From the NCBI RefSeq assembly GCF_021538895.1, contig NZ_JADDRL010000031.1:1-64000 (forward strand): 64,000 nt of DNA. Direction: 5' to 3'. A program made the position numbers and the translations under genes. A model generated the notes under the pieces. The model was not told where the DNA came from. It made no database searches and saw nothing but the letters and a program-made list of their open reading frames with translations. Below are positions 9,283 to 19,083 of the stretch, piece after piece. The stretch's first letter is position 1. Every line of letters begins with the position of its first letter. Origin of the DNA: Streptomyces olivochromogenes. GTDB taxonomy: Bacteria > Actinomycetota > Actinomycetes > Streptomycetales > Streptomycetaceae.

Positions 9283-9756
9283 GGCGTGCCTCCTCCATGA
9301 GCGTTGATCCATTACCGGTCAATATCAGCGCAAATCACCCATATCGCATGCGCACGCCACCCAGGAGAGGGCCTTTCAGTGGACAGGTCATCCGGATGCA
9401 CGCAGGCGTCCACCGGGGCCGTGAGCGATCTTGAGCGACGAACGCAATGGATCTACGCGGAACGATGCCGAAACGTTGGATTTCCTTGCGCCGATGTACG
9501 CATTTCGACACGCAGGCGTCCGCATATCGAACTCGTTGCCTGAATTGCCCCTTTAGTCCGATGTGAAGCACAGAATGGTTACATCGCGCTACCCGCGTAG
9601 CTACGGAACAGTCAAGTACGAGTAAAGAAGGTAAATAGACAACCAAGGCGACCGAGAATTTATTGACCTTGAATGAATTGCGTTGAAAAAGTCCGGCGTA
9701 GCCCGTAGGGGAGTGCCCTGCGGAGTCATCAGACCCTCCCTTGGGCCAGGAGCACC
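9283..9756. promoter_or_regulatory. Divergent intergenic region between transporters A and B
   Basis: A 474-bp gap without a convincing gene separates the divergent starts of transporters A and B. The stretch 9590-9690 is clearly AT-richer than its surroundings and probably holds the promoter of B. A weak candidate is TTGAAA at 9683-9688 with TAGGGG 17 bp later. The B ribosome site AGGAG is at 9749-9753. No promoter for A could be assigned with confidence. Confidence 0.45.
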
Positions 9757-10785
9757 ATGACCCCCCCAACTCCATCCACGGCTGCCCCGCTTGAGGTGAC
9801 CGACGAGAGCACCGAGAAGCAGACCGCTTCTCCCTCCTCGAAGGGCAACGAGAGCCGGTCTCCGGGACAGCTGGCTTGGCGCCGTTTCAAGCGGGACCGT
9901 ACGGGCGTCGCCTCGGCGATCATCGTGATCCTCTTCTTCGTGATCGGTCTCGCCGCGCCGCTCATAGCCAAGCTGTACGGGAAGGACCCGTACACGACGT
10001 ACGGCCTGAACACCCCGGGCCTGCTGGGCGACAACGGTTTCCCGGCGAAGCCGAACGGCGGCATCGACAGCGAGTTCTGGTTCGGCATCGACCCCCAGCT
10101 GGGCCGTGACGTCTTCAGTTTCCTGCTGTACGCGATCCGCAACTCGCTGCTGATCTCCACCGCGATCACGCTCCTCGTCATGATCTTCGGCGTGGTGATC
10201 GGCATCACGGCGGGTTACATCGGCGGCAAGACAGACTGGTTCCTCGGCCGGGTCATCGACATCCTGCTCGCCTTCCCGCAGCAGCTGTTCTTCGTGGCGT
10301 TCACGCCGGTGATCCTCAGCCTCTTCGTGCCGGCCAACGAGGACACGCCGACCTGGATCGTCGTGGTCTCCCTGATCACGCTGCTGGTCGTCTTCGGCTG
10401 GGCCTCCATCGCCCGACTGCTGCGCGGCCAGGTTCTGGCCCTGCGCGAGCGGGAGTTCATCGAGGCCGCCAAGGTCACGGGTGCGTCCCCGGCCCGCATC
10501 ATCTTCAAGGAACTGCTTCCCAACCTGTGGACGCCGATCCTGATCCAGGGCACGCTCCTGCTGCCGGCGATGGTCACCACGGAGGCGGGTCTCGCCTTCA
10601 TCGGTGTCGGTATGCAGGACCCGACCCCCGACTGGGGCGTCATGCTCGGGTACGCCGCCGGCTTCTACCAGAACGACATCACCTTCCTGCTGTTCCCCGG
10701 TATCACGATGGTGATCTTCGTCCTGGCGTTCAACCTCCTCGGTGACTCGCTGCGCGACGCGCTCGACCCGAAGACCAAGCGCTGA
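9757..10785 (+). CDS. Oligopeptide ABC permease (DppC type; BldKA-like), transporter B
   Basis: A 342-aa permease with a polar N-terminus (about 45 residues) ending SRSPGQLAWRRFKRDRTG, followed by the first helix. That lead-in is nearly identical to the one in the bldKA gene of transporter C. The EAA coupling loop reads EAAKVTGASPARIIFKELLPN and the end is DALDPKTKR. An AGGAG ribosome site is 4 nt before the ATG. As in bldK operons, the DppC-type permease comes first, unlike transporter A where the binding protein leads. It pairs with the DppB-type permease at 12751. Confidence 0.92.
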   Translation: MTPPTPSTAAPLEVTDESTEKQTASPSSKGNESRSPGQLAWRRFKRDRTGVASAIIVILFFVIGLAAPLIAKLYGKDPYTTYGLNTPGLLGDNGFPAKPNGGIDSEFWFGIDPQLGRDVFSFLLYAIRNSLLISTAITLLVMIFGVVIGITAGYIGGKTDWFLGRVIDILLAFPQQLFFVAFTPVILSLFVPANEDTPTWIVVVSLITLLVVFGWASIARLLRGQVLALREREFIEAAKVTGASPARIIFKELLPNLWTPILIQGTLLLPAMVTTEAGLAFIGVGMQDPTPDWGVMLGYAAGFYQNDITFLLFPGITMVIFVLAFNLLGDSLRDALDPKTKR

Positions 10786-10865
10786 TCCGGCCCTCTTCAG
10801 GACCACGGCAAGCACGCCGGGGTGCCGGACTTCTCTCACCAACTCTCATCCAAGGCAGGATTGCG

Positions 10866-12632
10866 ATGTCCTTCTCGCGCAGAAATTTCCTGATTGCCAC
10901 CAGCGTCGCTGCGGCATCCACCACCGTGCTGAGCGCCTGCAGCAGCGGCAACTCCAGCAGCTCCGGCAAGGCGGGCAAGCAGGAAGCGGCCAAGGCCCAC
11001 ACGACCACGGTCAAGATCGGCACCGCGGAGGACTCCAAGGGCCCGGCTCCGGAGGTCTCCGGCGCGAAGAAGGGCGGCAAGGTCTCCCTGCTGAACGATG
11101 ACGACTTCTCGCACCTCGACCCCCAGCGCGTCTACTACGCCTGGAACTCGCTGGCCGTGGTCGTCCTCTCCCGTACGCTGACCGGCTACAAGATCGGCGA
11201 CGACGGCTCCATGACCCTCGTCGGCGACCTCGCCACCGACACGGGCACCATGAAGGACGAGGGCAAGACCTGGTCCTTCACGCTGAAGGACGGCGTCAAG
11301 TGGGAGGACGGCTCCGACGTCACCGTCGACGACGTCCGCCACGGCTTCGAGCGCGCCTTCGCCAACTTCGTCACCGAGGGTGCCGTCTACGTCCAGTCCT
11401 GGCTGACCGGCACGCAGGAGTTCCGCAAGTCGTACCCGGGTCCCTTCAAGGGCAACAAGCACCTGAAGTCGATCGTGACGAGCGGGAAGACCATCACCTT
11501 CCACCTCTCCGAGGCGCGTCCGGACTTCAACTACGTCGTCGCGATGCACTCCTACGCGCCGACCCCGGTGAAGCACGACACCAAGCAGGACTACGACAAG
11601 AAGCCGTTCTCCAACGGTCCTTACAAGATCAAGTCGCACACCACCGACAAGTCGATGGTGCTGGTCCGCAACGAGCACTGGGACCCGAGCACGGACGCGA
11701 TCCGCAACGCGTACCCGGACGAGTTCGACTTCACCTTCGGCATCGAGGCGGAGACCGCCGCCGACCGCCTCATCGCCGACTCCGGCAACGACCAGTTCGC
11801 CGTCTCGTGGCGCACGGTTCCGCAGTCGCGCCAGGCGCAGGCCACCGCCAAGGCGAAGGACCGTCTGTTCGAGGACCTGAGCAGCGGCACCAGCGTCTAC
11901 TGGATCAACCAGACCCGCGTCACGGACATCAAGGTCCGCGAGGCGATCATCAAGGCCTGGCCGACCGCCGGCATCCGCCAGATCCAGGGTGGTCTGCACC
12001 GCGGTGACTACGCGACCGGCATCATGAGCCCGCTCGTCGCCGGCTACGAGTCGCAGGACGTCTGGGGCAAGCTGAAGAACCCGGCCGGCGACCCGGCCGC
12101 GGCGAAGGCGGTCCTGAAGAAGGCCGGCAAGCTCGGCGCCAAGATCGTCTACGCCTACCAGCAGGACCCGATCAACGCCAAGGTCAAGGTCGTCGTCGAG
12201 AACGCCCTGAAGGCCGCCGGCTTCGACGTCGTCTCCAAGGGCATCGACTCCACCACCTGGTACGACCAGATCGGCAAGGTCGACAACGAGTACGACATCT
12301 ACTGGGGCGGCTGGGGCTCCGACTGGCCGACCGGTTACTCGGTCTTCCAGCCGCTGTTCGACAGCCACAACGTGGTGGACCAGGGCACCAACTACTGCCA
12401 CCTGAAGAACGCCGACGTCGACGCCGCCATCAAGGCCGCCACGGCGGAGACGGACAACGACAAGGCCAACGCCATGTGGGCCGCGCTGGACAAGCAGGTG
12501 ACCGAGCTGGGCGCCTTCATCCCCGACGTGTACATGAAGCGTCTGTACCTGCACGGCTCGAAGCTCGGCAACGTGAAGATGGACCCGAACTTCGACGGTT
12601 GCATGCTCTACAAGATGTACGTCAAGGCCTGA
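10866..12632 (+). CDS. Peptide-binding lipoprotein (BldKB-like), transporter B
   Basis: A 588-aa family 5 solute-binding protein. The N-terminus MSFSRRNFLIATS has a twin-arginine motif (S-R-R-N-F-L), and the lipobox LSAC places the lipidated residue at Cys25, so it may be exported folded through Tat. The mature start (EDSKGPAPEVSGAKKGG) matches the equivalent region of the transporter C protein, but the remainder is much more divergent. Ligand specificity probably differs. A strong hairpin follows the gene at 12649-12668. Confidence 0.92.
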   Translation: MSFSRRNFLIATSVAAASTTVLSACSSGNSSSSGKAGKQEAAKAHTTTVKIGTAEDSKGPAPEVSGAKKGGKVSLLNDDDFSHLDPQRVYYAWNSLAVVVLSRTLTGYKIGDDGSMTLVGDLATDTGTMKDEGKTWSFTLKDGVKWEDGSDVTVDDVRHGFERAFANFVTEGAVYVQSWLTGTQEFRKSYPGPFKGNKHLKSIVTSGKTITFHLSEARPDFNYVVAMHSYAPTPVKHDTKQDYDKKPFSNGPYKIKSHTTDKSMVLVRNEHWDPSTDAIRNAYPDEFDFTFGIEAETAADRLIADSGNDQFAVSWRTVPQSRQAQATAKAKDRLFEDLSSGTSVYWINQTRVTDIKVREAIIKAWPTAGIRQIQGGLHRGDYATGIMSPLVAGYESQDVWGKLKNPAGDPAAAKAVLKKAGKLGAKIVYAYQQDPINAKVKVVVENALKAAGFDVVSKGIDSTTWYDQIGKVDNEYDIYWGGWGSDWPTGYSVFQPLFDSHNVVDQGTNYCHLKNADVDAAIKAATAETDNDKANAMWAALDKQVTELGAFIPDVYMKRLYLHGSKLGNVKMDPNFDGCMLYKMYVKA

Positions 12633-12648
12633 TCCATCCCTGAGAGGT

Positions 12649-12668
12649 GGGGCGGCTCCGGCCGCCCC
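12649..12668 (+). terminator. Stem-loop after the binding-protein gene of transporter B
   Basis: An 8-bp GGGGCGGC stem with a TCCG tetraloop begins 16 bp after the binding-protein stop and lies inside the operon. In ABC operons such a hairpin often acts as a partial terminator or 3' stabiliser so that the binding protein is made in excess over the membrane subunits. The role is inferred; the structure is seen directly. Confidence 0.65.
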
Positions 12669-12750
12669 GCCCTCGGCTCGTCCACCGGGCCTCCGGTAAC
12701 CCCGGCCCGGCCCGTTCCGCACGACGGCCCTCCCAGGAAAGCCAACCCCC

Positions 12751-13731
12751 ATGCTTCGCTTCCTAGTCCGCCGATTCATCGGCGCCGCGATCACGCTGCT
12801 GATCATCAGCGCGATCACATTCATGCTCTTCTACGCGGTGCCGCGCGACCCTGCCCGGATCGCCTGCGGCAAGGTCTGCACGCCGGAGACCCTTGAGGTG
12901 ATCCGGCACAACATGGGGATCTCCGATCCACTGCCGGTCCAGTACTGGCACTGGCTGGAGGCCATCTTCGTGGGCCGTGACTACTCCGGCTTCGGCCACT
13001 GCGACGCTCCCTGCCTGGGTTACTCGTTCGTCAACCGCGAGCCGGTCCTCGCCACGGTCTGGGACCGCTTCCCGACGACGGCCTCCCTGGCCATCGGCTC
13101 CTCGGTCGTCTTCCTCATCTTCGGCATCGGCACCGGCATGCTCGCCGCCGTGAAGCAGGGCAAGGCCCTGGACAAGATCGCCAGCTCCGGCTCGCTGATC
13201 GCGTCCTCGATGCAGATCTACTTCGTCGGCCCGGTCGCCCTGTACTTCCTCGTGTACCAGACGCACCTCCTGGACCAGCCGTCGTACACGCCCTTCAGCG
13301 AGAACCCGGGCGCCTGGTTCAACGGCCTGCTCGTGCCATGGCTGGTGCTGGCGCTGATCTGGACCGCCAACTACACGCGTATGACCCGCTCCCAGCTGGT
13401 GGAATCGCTCACCGAGGACTACGTCCGCACGGCCCGCGCCAAGGGCCTGTCCCGGCGCAACGTCTTCTTCCGGTTCGCCTGGCGCGGCGCCATGGGCCCG
13501 ATCGTCACCATCTTCGGCCTCGACATGGGCGTCCTGCTCGGTGGCGCGATGATCACCGAGAAGACCTTCAGCCTCCAGGGCCTCGGAATGCTCTCGGTGA
13601 AGTCGGTGTTCAGCAACGACCTGCCGATGCTCCTCGGGGTCATGGTCATCACCGCGGCCTTCGTGGTGTTCTCCAACATCATCGTCGACGCCTGCTACGC
13701 CCTGATCGACCCGCGGATCCGGCTCGCCTGA
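12751..13731 (+). CDS. Oligopeptide ABC permease (DppB type; BldKC-like), transporter B
   Basis: A 326-aa permease beginning MLRFLVRRFIGAAITLLIISAITF, the same opening as the transporter C permease (MLRFLVRRFLGAV). It carries periplasmic Cys motifs CGKVC and CDAPC that are shared with transporter C (CGKTC, CPAPC). The EAA loop is TARAKGLSRRNVFFRFAWRGAMGP and the end is ALIDPRIRLA. It is separated from the binding-protein gene by a 118-bp spacer holding the stem-loop. Confidence 0.92.
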   Translation: MLRFLVRRFIGAAITLLIISAITFMLFYAVPRDPARIACGKVCTPETLEVIRHNMGISDPLPVQYWHWLEAIFVGRDYSGFGHCDAPCLGYSFVNREPVLATVWDRFPTTASLAIGSSVVFLIFGIGTGMLAAVKQGKALDKIASSGSLIASSMQIYFVGPVALYFLVYQTHLLDQPSYTPFSENPGAWFNGLLVPWLVLALIWTANYTRMTRSQLVESLTEDYVRTARAKGLSRRNVFFRFAWRGAMGPIVTIFGLDMGVLLGGAMITEKTFSLQGLGMLSVKSVFSNDLPMLLGVMVITAAFVVFSNIIVDACYALIDPRIRLA

Positions 13732-13783
13732 CCCCGCCCGCCCCCGACAGCAACCCCGCATCACCCCCCTCTGGAGCGTCCCC

Positions 13784-14821
13784 GTGACGAGCACCGACCA
13801 GCAGCCCTTCCTGTCCATCAAGGACCTGAAGGTGCACTTCTCGACCGAGGACGGCACCGTCAAGGCCGTCGACGGCCTCTCCTTCGACCTGATGCGGGGC
13901 AAGACCCTCGGCATCGTGGGTGAGTCGGGGTCCGGCAAGTCGGTCACCAACCTGACCATCCTGGGTCTGCACAACCCGGACAGCACCACCGTCGAGGGCT
14001 CCATCGAGCTCGACGGCGAGGAGCTGAACGGCGCCTCGGACAAGACGCTGGAAAAGCTCCGCGGCAACAAGATGTCGATGATCTTCCAGGACGCGCTGGC
14101 CTCGCTGTCGCCGTACCACACCATCGGCACGCAGATCGGCGAGGTCTACCGCAAGCACACCGGCGCCTCCAAGAAGGTGGCCCGGGCGCGGGCGATCGAG
14201 ATGCTGACCCGGGTCGGCATCCCCCAGCCGGACGTCCGGGTGGACGACTACCCGCACCAGTTCTCCGGCGGTATGCGCCAGCGCGCGATGATCGCCATGG
14301 CGCTGGTCTGCGACCCCGAGCTGCTGATCGCCGACGAGCCGACCACGGCCCTCGACGTGACGGTCCAGGCCCAGATCATGGACCTGCTCAAGGACCTCCA
14401 GAAGGAGTTCGGCACCGCGATCATCTTCATCACGCACGACCTGGGTGTCATCGCCGACATCGCGGACGACGTGCTGGTGATGTACGGCGGCCGGTGCGTG
14501 GAGCGCGGCCCGAAGGAGGAGGTGCTGCGCACCCCGCAGCACCCGTACACCTGGGGCCTGCTGGGCTCCATGCCGAGCCTGGACGGTCCGGTCGACGTGC
14601 CGCTGAACCCGATCCCGGGCTCCCCGCCGTCGCTGCTGAACCCGCCGTCCGGCTGCCGTTTCCACCCGCGCTGCGCCTTCGTCGAGAAGGTCGAGGGTGG
14701 CCGGTGCTCCACGGAGCGCCCGCTGCTGGAGATCGTGGACGGCCGCGGCAAGGCCTGCCACCTGACCGATGACCAGCGCCGCGAGTTCTTCGCCGACCTT
14801 GCCGCCAGCAAGGCCCACTGA
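13784..14821 (+). CDS. Oligopeptide ABC ATPase (DppD type; BldKD-like), transporter B
   Basis: A 345-aa ATPase starting with GTG (MTSTDQQPFLSIKDLKVHFSTEDG), with GGAG upstream. Motifs are Walker A GESGSGKS, FSGGMRQR, LLIADEPTTALD, and ITHDLGVIAD. The C-terminal cluster is PPSGCRFHPRCAF. It is very similar along its length to the BldKD-type protein of transporter C. It forms the motor with the next gene, whose start is 26 bp downstream. Confidence 0.93.
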   Translation: MTSTDQQPFLSIKDLKVHFSTEDGTVKAVDGLSFDLMRGKTLGIVGESGSGKSVTNLTILGLHNPDSTTVEGSIELDGEELNGASDKTLEKLRGNKMSMIFQDALASLSPYHTIGTQIGEVYRKHTGASKKVARARAIEMLTRVGIPQPDVRVDDYPHQFSGGMRQRAMIAMALVCDPELLIADEPTTALDVTVQAQIMDLLKDLQKEFGTAIIFITHDLGVIADIADDVLVMYGGRCVERGPKEEVLRTPQHPYTWGLLGSMPSLDGPVDVPLNPIPGSPPSLLNPPSGCRFHPRCAFVEKVEGGRCSTERPLLEIVDGRGKACHLTDDQRREFFADLAASKAH

Positions 14822-14847
14822 CGTACAAGAGACGGGATTTCCCCACC

Positions 14848-15891
14848 ATGAGCAACACCTCTCCTCTCCTGGACGTCTCCGGGCTGACCAAGCACTTCCC
14901 GATCAAGGGCGGCTTCCCGATCCGGCGCACCGTCGGTCATGTCCAGGCCGTTGACGGGCTCGACTTCCAGGTCTCCGAAGGCGAGAGCCTCGGCCTGGTC
15001 GGCGAGTCCGGCTGTGGCAAGTCGACCACCGGCCGGCTGATCACGCGGCTGCTGGAGCCGACGGGCGGCAAGGTCACGTACCGCGGGCAGGACATCACGC
15101 ACGCGGACCGCCGGGGGCTCGCGCCCATCCGGTCCGAGATCCAGATGATCTTCCAGGACCCGTACGCCTCGCTGAACCCGCGGCACACGGTCGGCAAGAT
15201 CATCGCCGGTCCGATGGAGATCAACGGCATCAACCCGCCCGGCGGTCACGAGAAGCGGGTCCGTGAGCTGCTGGAGATCGTCGGCCTGAACCCCGAGCAC
15301 TTCAACCGCTTCCCGCACGAGTTCTCCGGCGGTCAGCGCCAGCGCATCGGCGTCGCCCGCGCGCTGGCCCTGAACCCGAAGCTGATCGTGGCCGACGAGC
15401 CGGTGTCCGCGCTCGACGTGTCCATCCAGGCGCAGGTCGTGAACCTCCTCCAGGAGGTCCAGAAGGAACTCGGCATCGCGTTCGTGTTCATCGCCCACGA
15501 CCTGGCGATCGTGCGGCACTTCTCGCAGCGCGTCGCGGTGATGTACCTCGGTAAGATCGTCGAGATCGCCGACCGCGACGACCTGTACGACAACCCGCGC
15601 CACCCCTATACGCGGGCCCTGCTCTCCGCCGTGCCCGAGGCGACGGTGGACGAGGTGCCGCGCGAGCGCATCCGTCTCGTCGGCGACGTGCCCTCCCCGA
15701 TCAACCCGCCCTCCGGCTGCCGCTTCCGCACCCGTTGCTGGAAGGCGACGGAGAAGTGCGCGACGGAGGCCCCGCCGCTGGTGCAGGCGTCCGGCAACAA
15801 GCCCGGCCACCTGACCGCCTGCCACTACCCGGAGACCACGGACATCATTCCGGCCCCGCGCCTCTCCAAGGACCCCGAGCCGGCGGTCTGA
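14848..15891 (+). CDS. Oligopeptide ABC ATPase (DppF type; BldKE-like), transporter B
   Basis: A 347-aa ATPase with Walker A GESGCGKST, FSGGQRQR, LIVADEPVSALD, and IAHDLAIVRH. The segment KHFPIKGGFPIRRTVGHVQ near the N-terminus and most of the nucleotide-binding domain are shared nearly residue for residue with the transporter C protein at 17953-19071. Divergence is concentrated in the two ends. It is the last gene of transporter B, closed by the terminator at 15978-16011. Confidence 0.93.
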   Translation: MSNTSPLLDVSGLTKHFPIKGGFPIRRTVGHVQAVDGLDFQVSEGESLGLVGESGCGKSTTGRLITRLLEPTGGKVTYRGQDITHADRRGLAPIRSEIQMIFQDPYASLNPRHTVGKIIAGPMEINGINPPGGHEKRVRELLEIVGLNPEHFNRFPHEFSGGQRQRIGVARALALNPKLIVADEPVSALDVSIQAQVVNLLQEVQKELGIAFVFIAHDLAIVRHFSQRVAVMYLGKIVEIADRDDLYDNPRHPYTRALLSAVPEATVDEVPRERIRLVGDVPSPINPPSGCRFRTRCWKATEKCATEAPPLVQASGNKPGHLTACHYPETTDIIPAPRLSKDPEPAV

Positions 15892-15977
15892 CACACCCCT
15901 TTCCGTCAGCCGTCGCCTACGGAACGGACTTTCACCGGCCCATTGACCCGAGCCCATGAACGTCCTGTTCCAGGGGA

Positions 15978-16011
15978 CGAAGGCCCGCGCCTCCCCAGGC
16001 GCGGGCCTTCG
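15978..16011 (+). terminator. Rho-independent terminator of transporter B
   Basis: A perfect 15-bp inverted repeat (15978-15992 with 15997-16011) with a 4-nt loop lies 87 bp past the end of the last ATPase gene. The rest of the gap to the next gene at 16153 shows only scattered short GTTGATCA/TGATCAAC inverted repeats (16043-16050 and 16102-16109) of unknown meaning. Confidence 0.8.
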
Positions 16012-16152
16012 CTCGCATCCCTGGACACACCACGGGCCTCGCGTTGATCAGGCGGCTCAGATGTTGCTCAACTTCCTTTGCTTTCCCCTGCGCATCACCA
16101 ATGATCAACTCAACAGTGTCCGACCATGCACTGGGAGTTGGGGGAACAACCT

Positions 16153-16659
16153 ATGAAGCACCTCAAGACATCGGGCCTCGCCGTCGCCGTTTCGGCGCTC
16201 GCCTTCTCGCTCGTCGGTCCGGTCTCACCGGCCCAGGCCCAGGGCCCGGCCCCGGTCCGGTCCCAGGTCCGAACCGGCTACTTCTCCATCGTCAACAAGG
16301 ACACGGGCAAGTGTCTGGAGTGGAACGGCTACAACAAGAAGATCACGCAGGAGAAGTGCAGGAGCACGCCGTATCAGTGGTGGAACTACGATGCCGCCAA
16401 GCTGTGCAACTACGTCTCCATCGGCGGTGACTACTGTCTGGGCGAGGACGGCAGGGACAAGCCGGTGTACGGGCGGCACAACCGTGACGCTCCCCAGCTG
16501 TTCTACTCCAGCCTCCGGAACAACGCCGTCACCACCATCGGGGCCCTGCATTGCGGCTACTTCAAGGTCGTGAGCGGCAAGGTCATGTGCGGCGCCCGGA
16601 TCCTGATCAACCACGGGCACAGCTACTCGCCGAAGATGAAGTGGGTCATCAAGTACTGA
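16153..16659 (+). CDS. Small secreted protein, ricin-B/beta-trefoil-like
   Basis: A 168-aa protein. The ATG at 16153 (MKHLKTSGLAVAV) is preferred over the ATG 27 bp upstream because it gives a clean signal peptide (basic start, hydrophobic core, SPAQAQ cleavage near residue 31) and has a GGAG-type site upstream. The mature part has TGKCLEW, QEKC, QWWNYD and about seven Cys residues. This resembles ricin-type beta-trefoil lectin units, where a G-K-C-L-(D/E) motif is followed by Q-x-W. A role in sugar binding or as an extracellular inhibitor is possible but unproven. It lies between the two facing bldK-type operons. Confidence 0.75.
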   Translation: MKHLKTSGLAVAVSALAFSLVGPVSPAQAQGPAPVRSQVRTGYFSIVNKDTGKCLEWNGYNKKITQEKCRSTPYQWWNYDAAKLCNYVSIGGDYCLGEDGRDKPVYGRHNRDAPQLFYSSLRNNAVTTIGALHCGYFKVVSGKVMCGARILINHGHSYSPKMKWVIKY

Positions 16660-16700
16660 CCCTCGCCGGAGGCCGAAACTGAGTGCCGCCCCGCAGAAGT

Positions 16701-16735
16701 GAAGGCCCCACGCCTGTCGCAGGCGCGGGGCCTTC
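16701..16735 (+). terminator. Terminator after the secreted protein gene
   Basis: A 16-bp inverted repeat (16701-16716 with 16720-16735) with a TCG loop and one A-C mismatch on the plus transcript. It lies 41 bp after the secreted-protein stop and is followed by AGAGTGG rather than a T tract. The rest of the gap to 16923 shows no gene. Confidence 0.7.
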
Positions 16736-16922
16736 AGAGTGGTTCAACAGCGTCACTCAGCGGCGAAGAGCTCCACCGCGTCCGTGGCGTGTACGGCGCG
16801 TGCGGGCCTTGGCTGTACCGCCAAGTCCTCTGTGCCGAGGGGGCGTTGCCCCGAGTTCAGAACCTGACAAGAAGACGATGGATCGCGCCGTACGGTTCAC
16901 TCACGTATGACAAACTGCCGCG

Positions 16923-17663
16923 GTGGTCGATCATTCGTTCGCCGATCTTTCGCTTGCCGCCCTGTACGAGAGCCTCAACCCGTGGGGGGAGGGTGACGAC
17001 TTCTATCTGGGCCTGGTGAAGGCCGCGGAGTCCGTGCTCGATGTCGGCTGCGGCACCGGGCAGTTGCTCAGGCGGGCACACAAGGACGGCCACCCCGGAC
17101 GGCTGATGGGTGTCGATCCGGCCGCCGCCATGCTCGTACAGGCGCGACGGAACGCCCCCGCCGTGGAATGGGTGCTCGGGGATCTGCGGACGCGGCTGTG
17201 GGACGGCGAGTTCGAGCTGGTCATGATGACCGGGCACGCCTTCCAAGTGATTCTGAGCGACGAGGAGTTGCGTCTCTGTCTGCGCGCTGCGCGGTCGGCC
17301 ATGGCGGACGGCGGACGGTTCGTCTTCGAGACCCGCAACCCGTCCGTCCGCGCCTGGGAGACCTGGACCCCGGACCGGGTGCGTGAGGTCACGGGCGCCG
17401 ACGGCACCGCCGTACGCGTGTGGCACGAGGTCCAGGGCGGTCCCGTCGGGGGCCGGGTGACGTTCACCGAGACCTATGAGGGCGACGGCTGGGCCCGACC
17501 GCGGGTCAGTCGGGCCACACTCCGCTTCCTGGATCCCGAGGCCCTGTCCGGCTTCCTCGGGGAGGCCGGACTCAAGGTCGTCGAGCAATACGGCGACTGG
17601 GAGCGGGGGCCGGTGACCCCCGCGAGCCCAGAGATCATCACCGTGGCCGAACGGTCCCTTTAG
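16923..17663 (+). CDS. Class I SAM-dependent methyltransferase
   Basis: A 246-aa protein starting with GTG (MVDHSFADLSLAALYESLNPW). The SAM-binding motif I is VLDVGCGTGQLL near residues 38-49, with the acidic MGVDPA end of strand 2 and VLGDLRTRLWDGEFELVMMTGHAFQ as motif II/III. The substrate is unknown. No good ribosome site precedes the GTG. The stop codon TAG is formed from the TA flanking the miniature element plus the element's first G; without the element the frame would still stop at the same codon. Confidence 0.82.
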   Translation: MVDHSFADLSLAALYESLNPWGEGDDFYLGLVKAAESVLDVGCGTGQLLRRAHKDGHPGRLMGVDPAAAMLVQARRNAPAVEWVLGDLRTRLWDGEFELVMMTGHAFQVILSDEELRLCLRAARSAMADGGRFVFETRNPSVRAWETWTPDRVREVTGADGTAVRVWHEVQGGPVGGRVTFTETYEGDGWARPRVSRATLRFLDPEALSGFLGEAGLKVVEQYGDWERGPVTPASPEIITVAERSL

Positions 17664-17952
17664 GGGGTGTCGTTTGGATCATCCCGGCGTCGCGGGCCCT
17701 GGCACGCACTCCCCCAAGCTCTTCGAGCAGGGGGGACCCCCAGCCGCGTTGTCGTCACTCGCCGACTCCCCCAAGTTCTCGACTTCGCTCGAACAGGGGG
17801 ACCCCCATCGCGTCGACTCCCTCCTCCGCCTTGCAGCTGCACGCTCCCCCAAGCTCTCGACTTCGCTCGAGCAGGGGGCACCCCCATGACCCCGCTCGGG
17901 GTCGGCCGATCTGCACCGTTCGTCACGGCCGGCCTGATCCAAACGACACCCC

Positions 17953-17953
<1 letters not shown>
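17663..17953. mobile_element. MITE-like element, 19-bp terminal inverted repeats, TA target duplication
   Basis: Perfect 19-bp terminal inverted repeats, GGGGGTGTCGTTTGGATCA at 17663-17681 and its reverse complement at 17935-17953, enclose 291 bp and are flanked on both sides by TA (17661-17662 and 17954-17955). No transposase is encoded. TA duplication and the end structure suggest mobilisation by an IS630/Tc1-mariner-like or related transposase elsewhere in the genome; the family is inferred. It sits exactly between the stop codons of two convergent genes. Removing the element plus one TA leaves stop codons for both genes (TAG plus strand, TAA minus strand) sharing that TA. Confidence 0.75.
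17709..17887. repeat. Three copies of a palindromic Streptomyces small repeat inside the MITE
   Basis: Copies at about 17709-17742, 17766-17808 and 17844-17887 share the pattern CTCCCCCAAG-(C/T)-TCT, a small GACTTCGCTC-type hairpin, and CAGGGGG-(N)-ACCCCC. The first copy lacks about 10 bp of the hairpin. Each can form CCCCC/GGGGG stem-loops. Such repeats are common between genes in Streptomyces genomes. Here they may also act as bidirectional terminators for the two convergent genes. Confidence 0.75.
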
Positions 17954-19071
<1,118 letters not shown>

Positions 19072-19083
19072 GGCGTTGTCCTC

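Noticed and set aside
6488..9322. A 944-codon minus-strand frame overlapping transporter A
   Set aside because: It is a frame-shifted shadow of the permease and binding-protein genes; Arg/Pro/Gly-rich with no membrane segments.
17709..17887. Three similar repeats as a CRISPR array
   Set aside because: Only three unequal copies, strongly palindromic, spacing irregular and no cas genes in the window.
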